In this document: positions 8,091-15,599 of the stretch, in pieces
Layout of the letters: every line of letters begins with the position of its first letter
How positions within the stretch are numbered: the stretch's first letter is position 1
Assembly (NCBI GenBank): GCA_964430745.1
Contig: CAYSHI010000375.1
Location: 1-17,093 of the forward strand
Length of the DNA stretch: 17,093 nt
Source: CBDCGW01 sp964430745
GTDB taxonomy: Bacteria > Acidobacteriota > UBA890
Reading direction: 5' to 3'
The notes under the pieces: model-generated
Database searches by the model: none
What the model was told of the DNA's origin: nothing
The model's input: the letters and a program-made list of their open reading frames with translations, nothing else
Position numbers and translations under genes: made by a program

Positions 8091-8113
8091 CGCGAGGCGA
8101 CATCGACCTCGCG
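8091..8113. terminator. GC-rich hairpin downstream of the GT87 gene
   Basis: CGCGAGG (8091-8097) and CCTCGCG (8107-8113) are perfect arms with a 9-base loop, extendable outward by GCG/CGC past two mismatches. It lies 46 bp past the stop of the minus-strand glycosyltransferase and about 110 bp upstream of the dehydrogenase start. It has no T-tract, so it is a possible RNA-stabilising or terminator-like hairpin only. Confidence 0.3.
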
Positions 8114-8158
8114 AGCGCGGCCGGAGCGGAGCCGACTCTACGCGAGCTTCCGTGACAT

Positions 8159-9433
8159 TCATCGGGTCGTCGTGGCGCCGGCGCTTTCTTCAGCCGGTTC
8201 CGTCGTCCACAACAGCCACGTCAGCACACCGAACACGAACATCGTCGCGAACAGGTAGGGGGAGCGCACCTCGTAGGCCAGAGCGACGGCTCGTCCCGGA
8301 AGCAGGGGCGGAAGCAGGGTGCCCACCAGAAACGACACGCTCACGGCGGCGCGTATCCAAGGGCGACGCCGATCTTCGGGTGAATCCACGACCATCGCGA
8401 GCATTACCACGAACGGAAAGAAGAGGCTGGTGAACCAGAACCGTTGGGTGTGCGGCGAGGCCAGCAGCAGCGCCGTGGTCCACAGCGATACCTCGAGCAG
8501 CGTGCGGGTGGGCCCGTCGATGCCGGACGGACGGTCGCCACGGGCGACGAGGTCCCGCAGCGGGCCCCGCGTCGTGAACAGCAGCACCATACCGACAGCG
8601 CCCACCAACCCCAGCCAGAGCATCGTCGCCGCCTCCTCCGTCATGGACACGAAGTTGATCTTGCCGTACTTGGGCTCCTCGACGTCGAGGGCGGTCAGAT
8701 ACTTGAGGATGGCGCCGCGCATCGAGTAGTTGTGCGGGTCGACGGTCTTTTGAACGGTGATCTCCACGAACGCATCGAGCATCTCGGCGCCGGCCTCGAC
8801 GCCGAAGATCGCGAACGGCACCAGGGCGAGCAGCACGAAGAAGCCGAGCGCGGCGGCGCACAACAGCCATCGTCGCCGCAGCAGGAAGTACGGCACGTAG
8901 ATCAGCGGCGTGAGCTTGAAGCTGGCTCCGAGGGCAATGAGAAATCCCGGCATCAGGTTCTTGCCGCGCTCCGCCAGGCAGGTTGCCGCGACGATCATCC
9001 AGAGGAGCAAGAGGTGGATATTGCCGTTGCGGAATTCCTCCACGAAATAGCCGCCGACGCCGAGCAGCGCCATGGCGAAGATCTTGCCCCGATGGCCCGC
9101 ATCCTTGCCCATCAGACGCAGCACCATCGTCACGATGCTGACCAGAGCGGCGAGCTTCAGGAGGCCGAACAGGAACGCCGACACCTCCAGCGGCAGAATC
9201 GCCAACGGAGCGAAGAGCACGGCGGCGACGGGCGGAAGTCGGTATACGTGGAACGGCGCCAGGTCGGGCGGAGGGGTCCGGTCGTGCGGGTAGACCTCGG
9301 GGTTACCGGCGAGGATCTTCTCGCCGGCACCGTAGAAGATCCCGAAGTCCAGCGAAAAGCGGGCGCTGTAGGCGGTGAACGCGAGGGCCAGAACAACGAG
9401 CGCCGCGAGCCCGAGGCGCCGCCGGAGCGTCAT
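8159..9433 (-). CDS. GT87-type (DUF2029) membrane glycosyltransferase
   Basis: This 424-aa polytopic protein has about ten hydrophobic segments. It resembles the GT87 family, GT-C transferases that move a sugar from a polyprenyl-phosphate donor at the outer face of the inner membrane. The family signature is clear. An aspartate after the first membrane segment (D29) sits in LDFGIFYGAGEKILAGNPEVY-like sequence. It is followed by an FHVYRLPPVAAVLFAPLAILP segment, matching the Y-x-P-x-x-A...P pattern of the family. The start is ATG 9433, 8 bp after the Wzz-like gene's stop, so the two are co-transcribed. Context (Wzz-like, and a divergent Wzy/WaaL-like gene) points to surface polysaccharide or glycolipid synthesis. 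Donor and acceptor cannot be told from sequence. Confidence 0.85.
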   Translation of the reverse strand: MTLRRRLGLAALVVLALAFTAYSARFSLDFGIFYGAGEKILAGNPEVYPHDRTPPPDLAPFHVYRLPPVAAVLFAPLAILPLEVSAFLFGLLKLAALVSIVTMVLRLMGKDAGHRGKIFAMALLGVGGYFVEEFRNGNIHLLLLWMIVAATCLAERGKNLMPGFLIALGASFKLTPLIYVPYFLLRRRWLLCAAALGFFVLLALVPFAIFGVEAGAEMLDAFVEITVQKTVDPHNYSMRGAILKYLTALDVEEPKYGKINFVSMTEEAATMLWLGLVGAVGMVLLFTTRGPLRDLVARGDRPSGIDGPTRTLLEVSLWTTALLLASPHTQRFWFTSLFFPFVVMLAMVVDSPEDRRRPWIRAAVSVSFLVGTLLPPLLPGRAVALAYEVRSPYLFATMFVFGVLTWLLWTTEPAEESAGATTTR

Positions 9434-9441
9434 CCGCGCCG

Positions 9442-11010
9442 TCAGTCCGCCGGCGGGACGGCCTCAGCCCCCGCCGCCACCGCGGCGAGCAACAAGGACA
9501 ACATCGCGCCCAGGGCCGTGACGGCGATGATGAGCAGCAGGCCGCTGGTGTTCGACGTCGTCTCCGGCAGGATCGGCGGGTCGACCAGCATGAGCTCGGC
9601 GAGCTGTCCGGCAACCGTTACTTCAGAGTTTTCGAGCCGCCGTGCAAGATCCGAACGCACGTCCAGCGCGGACTGGTACTCCGCCTCGAGGCGCCGCACC
9701 TGGGCATCGCGTGTGGCAAGGCGGGACTGGACGTCGGTGAGGGCCACTTCCGTCTCGGCGAGCTGCCCCTCGATGACCTCTATGGCCGCCTGGGCCCCCG
9801 CCGGGGCCTTCGCGAAGAGCCCCTCATACTCCACCAGCGCGAGGTCGGCGGCGCGCGACCGTGTCTCGATCTCGCTCTCGGCGTCCGCCAGGTCGCGCTC
9901 CATGGACTCCGCGCGGGACGCGTAGTCGTCAACGAGGCCGTCGAGTGACTCGAGCCGTTTTCCGAGCCCCTCCACTTCGGATCGAGCGGTCGAGACCAAC
10001 AACTCGATCTGTTCGTACACCGGGTTGACGTATTCGCTCGTAAGAGACAGCGGCGTCGGGTTCTGTGACTGTCGGCCGCGTTGCGCCTCCACCAGCAGGT
10101 TCTCGTCGCCGAGGGTTCGGGAAACATCGAGGATGCGTTCCTTGAGCTCGAGTTCAGCCTCCGCTTGCCGGAGTCGCGCGGTCTCGGCTGCGAGCTGAGT
10201 CGCCGCCTCGTCACGCTCGGCCCGAAACGACGCCAGCTGGAGCAGGGCCCGCTCCAACAATGTCCGCAACGCCACGGGGCGTCGCTCCTGGCTGATCGCC
10301 GTCAGCGAAGCTTTGGCACGATCAAGCCGAGCACTCACCTCGTTGTTCTTCTGCTCCTCGATCGTGAGAAAGAGATCCAACCACCCTTCTTCCAGCGTCT
10401 GTTTGCGATCGAGGTAGATGCCGAGCTCGCGCCGGAGCGCCGTCAGGGCGGCTTCTCCGCCCGAGCTCGCGACCTCGCCCTCGATACGCTCGACCTCGGT
10501 AGAGGCCTGCCGAAACTGCGTATCCAGGACGTCACGCGCCCGAAAACGATCGGCGTCGTTGATCTCGGTGGTGAGGGCCTCGGCGCCCTCCGCGAATCCT
10601 CGCGTGACGTCGAGGGCGATCTGCGCGTCGGGCAACTCCACCGAGAGCCCGATCAGGGTCGTCCCCCCCACCGGCTGAATCGAAACTCGGTCGAGCAAAT
10701 CGGCCGGTGTCATCCCCCAGAGGTTCCCCAGGTCGTGTTGCTCGACGAGATCGTGCGCGACGGACTGGCTGCGGATGATCTCGGCATAGGTCTGCGTGAG
10801 CTGCCCGCTCGGCGGGACCGCACCGACGTGGAACTCGACGACGGCGAGGCGAGCCGTCGCCTCGTACTGCGGCGTCCTGACGAGCACGGCAACCAACGCA
10901 ACCACGGCACTGATCACGGCGCCCCCGATGACCCACCAACGCTTCCGCCAGAGTGCGGCAATGAAATCGGCCAGCTCACTCGTCCGGAGCGTCTCTCGAG
11001 TCTCTTCCAT
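9442..11010 (-). CDS. Wzz-like polysaccharide chain-length/co-polymerase protein
   Basis: This 522-aa inner-membrane protein has the polysaccharide co-polymerase layout. A short cytoplasmic N-terminus (SELADFIAALWRKRWWVIGG) leads into membrane segment 1 (~26-45). A large periplasmic domain follows, rich in heptad-like coiled coil (~150-450, many ERxEAEL/LARRLEN-type stretches). A proline-containing loop VDPPILPETTSNTSG precedes membrane segment 2 (~490-513). There is no Walker motif or tyrosine-kinase domain, so it is a stand-alone Wzz-type protein. These oligomerise and set the length of polysaccharide made by a Wzy polymerase, and a candidate polymerase is divergently encoded next door. The start is ATG 11010 with a weak GAG-containing upstream site. 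Confidence 0.87.
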   Translation of the reverse strand: MEETRETLRTSELADFIAALWRKRWWVIGGAVISAVVALVAVLVRTPQYEATARLAVVEFHVGAVPPSGQLTQTYAEIIRSQSVAHDLVEQHDLGNLWGMTPADLLDRVSIQPVGGTTLIGLSVELPDAQIALDVTRGFAEGAEALTTEINDADRFRARDVLDTQFRQASTEVERIEGEVASSGGEAALTALRRELGIYLDRKQTLEEGWLDLFLTIEEQKNNEVSARLDRAKASLTAISQERRPVALRTLLERALLQLASFRAERDEAATQLAAETARLRQAEAELELKERILDVSRTLGDENLLVEAQRGRQSQNPTPLSLTSEYVNPVYEQIELLVSTARSEVEGLGKRLESLDGLVDDYASRAESMERDLADAESEIETRSRAADLALVEYEGLFAKAPAGAQAAIEVIEGQLAETEVALTDVQSRLATRDAQVRRLEAEYQSALDVRSDLARRLENSEVTVAGQLAELMLVDPPILPETTSNTSGLLLIIAVTALGAMLSLLLAAVAAGAEAVPPAD

Positions 11011-11092
11011 CGAATCTCATCGGGTTCGGGTCGGGAGCGCGCGTGATGGCAATCGCGCCCCGGCAACCGTATGATCGCGCTGGGAATGTATC
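11011..11092. promoter_or_regulatory. Divergent promoter region, polysaccharide genes
   Basis: This 82-bp gap separates the start codons of the minus-strand Wzz-like gene and the plus-strand polymerase-like gene, so both promoters should lie here or in the flanking coding ends. I could not pick convincing -35/-10 boxes or an operator by eye. Confidence 0.45.
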
Positions 11093-12634
11093 ATGAGCCA
11101 CTCTAGGACGATTAACCCGGCACTACCGGACCTCAGCGGCACGCCGGCGCGCGCTCTCGCCGCCGCTGTCGTTGCCGCATCGGCCATGGCGGCGACGCTC
11201 GGCGGCGTGCCCGTGATCGTGGCCGTGGCTCTCCTTTTGTGCCTGTCCGCGGCGGTGCTGGCAACGATTGCTCGCCCCGCCCTCGTGCTGGCCGCCTTCA
11301 TCGTCCTGCTGCCGTTCCATCTTCTGCTGATGGTGCTGTTCTTCAACGGCGGCCTGGACCACGGTTTGCTGAGGGTCTTTTCGGTGTGGAAGGAGCTCGC
11401 GGCCCTCATCGTTCTGTCCGTCCTGGCGACACGTCACCTCGTCGGCGGCAAGATGCCACGCATCCGGCCTGTGGACGTCGTCGTCCTGGTGTTTCTGGCA
11501 TGGAACCTTCTATACCTGGTAGCACCGATCGGCTCGCCCTTTCGGCCGCCCATGGCCATGCGTGTCCAGGGCCTCCGCGACAACGTGTTCTTCGTGTTCC
11601 TCTACTTCATCGGCCGGCTCGCACCGATGAGCGTGCGCGACGTCCGGCTGGTGCTCTCGAGCGCGCTCGGGGTCGGCTTGCTCGGGGCCGTCGTGGGGAT
11701 GGCGGAGCGGTTTCTCGTCCCTATCGACTTCTTCTTCGACCCGCTCAACCTCGACGGGTTCATGAGGGAATACCTGAACCTCTATTACTACACCGGCCTG
11801 CCGTTCAATTTCTGGACAAGCGTGGGCAACGTTCGGCGGGCGGTGTCGTTCCACCTCGGCTCGCACCATTTCGCCGCCTCTTTCCTCCTGGTCATGCCTC
11901 TCGTCCTGGGCCTGCGGCGGCCCTTGCGAACCTTCCCCCGAAGTCTGCGGTTACCGCTGCTTTGCCTCGCGGCGGTCGGCCTCGCGTTGCCGCTCACACG
12001 AAGCGTCGTGCTTGCCTGCTTCCTGCAGATCCTGCTGCTGGGAGTGCTCGACAAGCGCCCGCATTGGGTGCTCTCCGCCGGCGCGGCGGTCGCGCTCATT
12101 CTCGGCTCATCGTTGGTTTTTCTGGACCTCGGCGGCTACTTCAGCAGTGTTACGCGCGTCGAGCCCGGCAGCTCGGTCTACTCGCACGCCGCTTCGTGGT
12201 CCGACACCTCGGAAATCGTTCGCAACTACCCGATGGGTGTCGGCTTCGGGGTCGAAGACACGGCTGCAGAGCGAAGCCAGGGCGCAAACCGCGCTCCCCG
12301 GACCCCCGAAGGCGAATATGCCTTCACCATGATCACGGTGGGGCTGCCGGGGTTGTTGCTCTTCGTCGCCTTGCAGCTATCCGTCGCCGTGACGTTGCTG
12401 AATCGTTACCGGCGGGCAACCGACCCCGCGATGCGGAACCTCGCCATGGTGACGCTGGTCATGGTGGCCGGTTACGTGGTCACCGGCAGCTTCACGCAGG
12501 TGCGCCACGTGCCGGCGCTCATGTACCCGCTGTGGTGGCTGGTGGGCACCGTCGTGGCGGGCAAGCTCACCGATGAGGGCCATCGTCCCGGCGCCGCGAC
12601 CCCCTCCGCTGAGCGACGATCCCCTCGCACCTGA
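11093..12634 (+). CDS. O-antigen ligase/polymerase-like membrane protein (Wzy/WaaL)
   Basis: This 513-aa integral membrane protein has about eleven to twelve hydrophobic segments and the architecture of the Wzy/WaaL superfamily. That means an N-terminal series of helices, a large periplasmic loop near residues ~355-405 (YSHAASWSDTSEIVRNYPMG...GEYAFTMITVGLPG), and C-terminal helices. Short signatures such as MGVGFGVE and the Glu plus aromatic residues before the next helix fit Wzy_C-type proteins. It would polymerise lipid-linked repeat units or ligate a glycan to its carrier in the periplasm. Pairing with a divergent Wzz-like gene favours polymerase. The start is ATG 11093. The stop TGA (12632-12634) is followed in the same frame by an unrelated repeat-containing ORF. 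Confidence 0.82.
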   Translation: MSHSRTINPALPDLSGTPARALAAAVVAASAMAATLGGVPVIVAVALLLCLSAAVLATIARPALVLAAFIVLLPFHLLLMVLFFNGGLDHGLLRVFSVWKELAALIVLSVLATRHLVGGKMPRIRPVDVVVLVFLAWNLLYLVAPIGSPFRPPMAMRVQGLRDNVFFVFLYFIGRLAPMSVRDVRLVLSSALGVGLLGAVVGMAERFLVPIDFFFDPLNLDGFMREYLNLYYYTGLPFNFWTSVGNVRRAVSFHLGSHHFAASFLLVMPLVLGLRRPLRTFPRSLRLPLLCLAAVGLALPLTRSVVLACFLQILLLGVLDKRPHWVLSAGAAVALILGSSLVFLDLGGYFSSVTRVEPGSSVYSHAASWSDTSEIVRNYPMGVGFGVEDTAAERSQGANRAPRTPEGEYAFTMITVGLPGLLLFVALQLSVAVTLLNRYRRATDPAMRNLAMVTLVMVAGYVVTGSFTQVRHVPALMYPLWWLVGTVVAGKLTDEGHRPGAATPSAERRSPRT

Positions 12635-12799
12635 TCCGGCTCTTGCCATCCTGACGGCAAGAGCCCGCCCGGCGCCTACGCGTTCGCTCAGGAAGGCTAT
12701 GTTCTGGACGGGTTCGGCGGCATTCACGCGATCAACGGCGCTCCGGTTCTCAGCCCCGCTACGCCGTACTTCGGCTTCGACGCGGCGGAGGCCATCGAG
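12635..12799 (+). other. Coding-like stretch upstream of any start, repeat 1
   Basis: In the frame of the downstream gene this stretch stays open back to the polymerase TGA. It encodes GAYAFAQEGYVLDGFGGIHA, then PYFGFDAAEAIEL. This is a full first copy (12695-12817) of the ~41-residue repeat whose second copy lies inside the annotated gene. No ATG, GTG or TTG occurs in this frame before TTG 12800. The real start must therefore be non-standard, or the gene has lost its 5' end. Confidence 0.6.
12638..12665. terminator. Hairpin directly after the polymerase stop
   Basis: GGCTCTTGCC (12638-12647) and GGCAAGAGCC (12656-12665) are perfect 10-bp inverted arms with an 8-base loop. The hairpin starts 3 bases after the TGA. 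No T-tract follows on either strand, so it is an unusual terminator at best. It may be an RNA-stabilising hairpin or the scar of a deletion junction. Confidence 0.5.
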
Positions 12800-13348
12800 T
12801 TGGTGCCGGGCGGAGCGGGATACTACGTCCTGGACGCGTTCGGCGGCCTGCACGCCGGCGGCAGCGCCCCCGCGCCCACCGGGCTGCCACCGTACTTCGG
12901 CTTCGACATTGCGCGCGACATGGCGCTCCTCCCGGGTGGCGGATCCACGAACGTGGTGGTCAGCTCGCCGGGGACCTTCGTCAACGTGAACGGGAACGAC
13001 ACCAAGTTCCAGTCGCTTTTCGGAACGAGCTTCTCGGGCACCGAAATCGGCGCCGGCAACCTCTTTCCGACACCGTGCACCGCGGGCAGCCTGGTGGCGA
13101 CGACAACCAAGCTGAACGGAACGCCACGGACGATGATCGGTTCGGAAGCCGTGACCATGACGGTGATGATCGACGAAGTCGATACCGTCGTCTCTTGCAC
13201 GATCTCCACCGGGCAATCGCAGTGCTCCGATGCCGACACGGTGAGCATCGCGGCCGGCGACCGCGTCGGCTACAGGATCACCTACTCGAACCTGGACGTG
13301 TCCACGAACGAGAACTTCTACTTCCACAAGGGCTTCGTCTGCGGCTGA
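12800..13348 (+). CDS. Repeat-containing exported-type protein, probably 5'-truncated
   Basis: The only standard start in this frame is TTG 12800 (182 aa), with GGAGG at 12787-12791 suitably placed. Coding character, however, continues upstream to 12635. The protein contains GYYVLDAFGGLHAGGSAP...PYFGFDIARDMALLPGG, the second of two ~41-residue repeats. Repeats of the type GYVLDGxGGLHxxGxAPxxxxxPYFGWDIARDxALLPDG are known from large secreted proteins of several phyla. The rest is a beta-rich domain of ~125 residues with four cysteines (in TPCTAG, VVSCTI, SQCSDA and GFVCG at the very end) and AAGDRVGYRITYSNL. No signal peptide is present in what remains, although family members are exported. 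It may be a truncated pseudogene or an expressed fragment. Function is unknown. Confidence 0.6.
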   Translation: MVPGGAGYYVLDAFGGLHAGGSAPAPTGLPPYFGFDIARDMALLPGGGSTNVVVSSPGTFVNVNGNDTKFQSLFGTSFSGTEIGAGNLFPTPCTAGSLVATTTKLNGTPRTMIGSEAVTMTVMIDEVDTVVSCTISTGQSQCSDADTVSIAAGDRVGYRITYSNLDVSTNENFYFHKGFVCG

Positions 13349-13381
13349 GGTCACCGGAGCAATCGCGGAATCAGCGGTCCC

Positions 13382-13750
13382 CTATCGGCGGGCCGCGTCG
13401 AAGATGACGAATTCTTCGACCGGCTCGCCGCCCAGCAGATGTTCCTGGATGATCCGCTCCAGCACCGGCGGATCGCATTCCCGATACCAAACCCCTTCCG
13501 GGTAAACCACGGCGATCGGTCCCTGCTGGCAGACCCTCAGACAGTTCGCCTTGGTGCGAAACACACCGCCTTGCTCGGAGAGCCCGAGCTCGCGCAACCG
13601 CCCCTTGAGATACGCCCAGGCGGCCAACCCACGCGGCTTGTCGCAACACTTGGGCTTGGTTTGGTCAGCGCATATGAAAATGTGCCGCCGGATGTCGGGC
13701 ACACCGATCTGCTCGATGCACTGCCCCAGGTCTTCGGTAGTCTCGTCCAT
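13382..13750 (-). CDS. Thioredoxin-like [2Fe-2S] ferredoxin
   Basis: This is a 122-aa soluble electron carrier of the thioredoxin-like ferredoxin family. The cluster ligands are visible as C27 (HIFICADQ), C35 or C36 (KPKCCDKPRG), C70 (ANCLRVC) and C74. The family signature continues with QQGPIAVVYPEGVWYRECDP. Length and order of motifs are normal, so it should be functional. The start ATG 13750 has a GAGGA site about 6-8 bases upstream. It begins 22 bp after the stop of the methyltransferase-family gene on the same strand, so the two are probably co-transcribed. A redox partner is not evident in the window. Confidence 0.92.
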   Translation of the reverse strand: MDETTEDLGQCIEQIGVPDIRRHIFICADQTKPKCCDKPRGLAAWAYLKGRLRELGLSEQGGVFRTKANCLRVCQQGPIAVVYPEGVWYRECDPPVLERIIQEHLLGGEPVEEFVIFDAARR

Positions 13751-13772
13751 CGTCGTCCTCGAGAACCGGTCG

Positions 13773-14369
13773 CTACTTGATCCCCACGACCATCGAATCC
13801 GGGCCCACCAGGTGTTCCACCCGAGTCTCGCGGAAACCAGCCTCCTTCATCCAGCCCTCGCAGTCCGCCCCGGTGTAGTCGAAACCGCCGGGTGTCTCGA
13901 TGAGCATGTTGAGGCTCATCAGCAAGCCGAAGGCATTCTCTGAGCGATCGTCGTCGATGATCGCCTCGTAGACGATGAGGGCACCGCCCTCGGGGATCGC
14001 CTCGAAGGCCTTGCCGATGAGTATCTTCTTCTCATCGAGGTCCCAGTCGTGGAGAATGTGGCCCATCATCACGACATCGACTTCCGGCAGCCCGCCCTCG
14101 AAGAAGTTGCCGCGAGTGAACGTCACGCGGTCGGACACGTTGTTGGCAACGACGTAGTCCTCGAAGATCGGTTCGACCTCCGCGAGGTCGAAGCCGGTCC
14201 CGCTCAAATGCGGGTTCGCCCCGAGACGACCCCGCAACGTGTCCAGATCCTCAGGGTGTTTCGCAAGCTCGGTGAAAAGCTCCATTTCGACGGCGCTCAG
14301 CAGCGTCTTGGACGACGCAAAGCCGAAGCCGATTTGCATGATGTGATCCGGCGAAGGCTTCTCTCCCAT
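13773..14369 (-). CDS. SAM methyltransferase-family protein with internal deletion
   Basis: This is a class I O-methyltransferase relative (the acetylserotonin O-methyltransferase-like group), but only 198 aa instead of roughly 330-340. Residues 1-50 match the family's N-terminus (DHIMQIGFGFASSKTLLSAVE, LFTELAKHPEDLDTLRGRLG). Residues 51-198 match the C-terminal half: ANPHLSGTGFDLAEVEPIFE, MGHILHDWDLDEKK, GGALIVYEAIIDD, SLNMLIETPGGFDYTGADC. The segment between, which in relatives holds the helical domain and the glycine-rich SAM loop (DVGxxxG), is absent. The frame is kept across the junction near 14219. ATG 14369 has GAGAG upstream; the longer frame to 14504 looks non-coding. Without motif I it is unlikely to bind SAM normally. 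It may be a decaying gene, a genuine short variant or an assembly artefact. Confidence 0.75.
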   Translation of the reverse strand: MGEKPSPDHIMQIGFGFASSKTLLSAVEMELFTELAKHPEDLDTLRGRLGANPHLSGTGFDLAEVEPIFEDYVVANNVSDRVTFTRGNFFEGGLPEVDVVMMGHILHDWDLDEKKILIGKAFEAIPEGGALIVYEAIIDDDRSENAFGLLMSLNMLIETPGGFDYTGADCEGWMKEAGFRETRVEHLVGPDSMVVGIK

Positions 14370-14579
14370 AGGAAATCTCTCGTGTTTTCCGTGGTTCCCG
14401 CGCACGCTCGCGTCCCGGCGAACGTCGCGCGATCGGTTTGGGACAGGACAGGCGCGGGGGATGATACCCAAAGCTCGGCCGAAGTTCCCTGAAACAGCCG
14501 TCACCCCGGCAGAAGTGCCCGGAAGCCAACGCTACCGCAACGGCAGGAGCGTCCTTCTGTCCACGAAAAACATGCCCCA
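14370..14579. other. Spacer between lipoprotein and methyltransferase-family gene
   Basis: This is a 210-bp gap between two minus-strand genes. It probably holds the promoter of the methyltransferase/ferredoxin pair. I see no gene, RNA or strong hairpin. Confidence 0.4.
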
Positions 14580-15539
14580 CTACCGCTCGCGTGGCACCCA
14601 CACAGGGTCGCCGTCGAACCCGACGCTGTCGGTGAGACGTCGGGCGATTCCTCCTTCGGCGGGCATCAGGTACAGCTCCCAGTCGTCGTCGCGAGCCGAG
14701 CCGAAGGCGATGTACCGGCCGTCGGGGGACCAGGAACCGGCGAGCTCGTTGCCCACGCTCGCCGTCAGGTTCACCGCCTCGCCGCCTCGTACAGGGATCC
14801 GGTAAAGATCCGCGTCACCGTCCTGATAGCGATAGAAGAGCACGTGCTCACCGGTCGGATCCCACCGCGGATGGCCCTCCGGAGCCGGGTGCGAGGTCAG
14901 GTTCACCAGCGTGGGCTCACCGCCCTCGACGTTCATGACGAAGATGTCCTGATTACCGGCGCGGTCCGACACCAACAGCACGCGGCTCCCCGATGGCGAC
15001 CACGTCGGCTGCTTGTCGTCGGCGGGATCGGCGGTCAGGCGAAGCGTTTGCTCCCCTGTGGGGTTCGAGACCCAGACGTCGAGGTTGTCGTCACTCGTCA
15101 TCGCGTATACCAATCGCTCGCCGTCGGGGGACCAATCCGGCACCTCGTCGCCGGCGGGATTGGGGCGCAATCGCACCGGCGGGCCGCCACTGCGCAGCAA
15201 CGCGAAAAGAGTGCTCTCCGAGGGCTCGCCGGCAGCCACTACCAGGCGCACCATGGGGGCCACCCAGCGTGGCCCGTAGGCCGCCGGCAGCTCGTCGCCG
15301 AACGGAACGACCTCTTCGGTCTCGAGGTCGAGCCGATGGAGCCTCGACTCGCCGGAACGGTCGGAGAGAAACACCAGATCGTGGGAGGGCTCGACGCTGT
15401 CACGGCAACCGGTTCCTGTCGTCACGCACATCAGCAGCACGACACAGCGCCCGGCGCGGGCCACGCGACGGGTGACGGAACCTTCCGCGGTCGTGCCGGC
15501 GGACCGGATCCGCGCGGCGAGCTGAAACAGGCCATCCAT
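14580..15539 (-). CDS. TolB-like beta-propeller lipoprotein
   Basis: This 319-aa protein has an N-terminal export signal (RRVARAG, then CVVLLMCVTTGTG) ending at C45, a plausible though weak lipobox (GTGC), so it is probably a lipoprotein. The rest is a run of PD40/WD40-like propeller blades: VPDWSPDGERLVYAM, QPTWSPSGSRVLLVSDRAGN, HPRWDPTGEHVLFYRYQDGD, AGSWSPDGRYIAFGSARDDD and a final GDPVWVPRER. Such proteins resemble TolB's propeller and usually serve as periplasmic protein-interaction platforms. No TolA, TolQ, TolR or Pal gene is adjacent, so it is not the Tol-Pal TolB. The start ATG 15539 is divergent from mog across 60 bp. The much longer frame up to 16139 is antisense to mog and is not used. 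Confidence 0.83.
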   Translation of the reverse strand: MDGLFQLAARIRSAGTTAEGSVTRRVARAGRCVVLLMCVTTGTGCRDSVEPSHDLVFLSDRSGESRLHRLDLETEEVVPFGDELPAAYGPRWVAPMVRLVVAAGEPSESTLFALLRSGGPPVRLRPNPAGDEVPDWSPDGERLVYAMTSDDNLDVWVSNPTGEQTLRLTADPADDKQPTWSPSGSRVLLVSDRAGNQDIFVMNVEGGEPTLVNLTSHPAPEGHPRWDPTGEHVLFYRYQDGDADLYRIPVRGGEAVNLTASVGNELAGSWSPDGRYIAFGSARDDDWELYLMPAEGGIARRLTDSVGFDGDPVWVPRER

Positions 15540-15599
15540 GCGCGGAATCGTACTCCGTTCGCGCTTGCGGGACCGACGCGCGTCGGGCATCTTGCCCCC

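Noticed and set aside
7040..8155. 371-codon plus-strand frame
   Set aside because: It is antisense to the well-supported aldehyde dehydrogenase and shows no family motifs.
8444..9925. 493-codon plus-strand frame
   Set aside because: It is antisense to the GT87 and Wzz-like genes. The Gln/Arg/Glu-rich shadow sequence has no conserved domain.
12573..12989. 138-codon plus-strand frame starting with ATG before the polymerase stop, a possible start for the repeat protein through a frameshift
   Set aside because: Its first 30 residues are Pro/Ala-rich with no signal peptide, and joining it to the repeat frame would need an unsupported frameshift. It is better seen as a shadow.
12377..13354. 325-codon minus-strand frame
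   Set aside because: It spans the antisense of the polymerase end and the repeat protein. The plus-strand repeats are the real coding signal.
14844..15599. Upstream extension of the mog frame (433 codons in all)
   Set aside because: The extension is antisense to the propeller lipoprotein, while the MogA family N-terminus starts exactly at ATG 15600.
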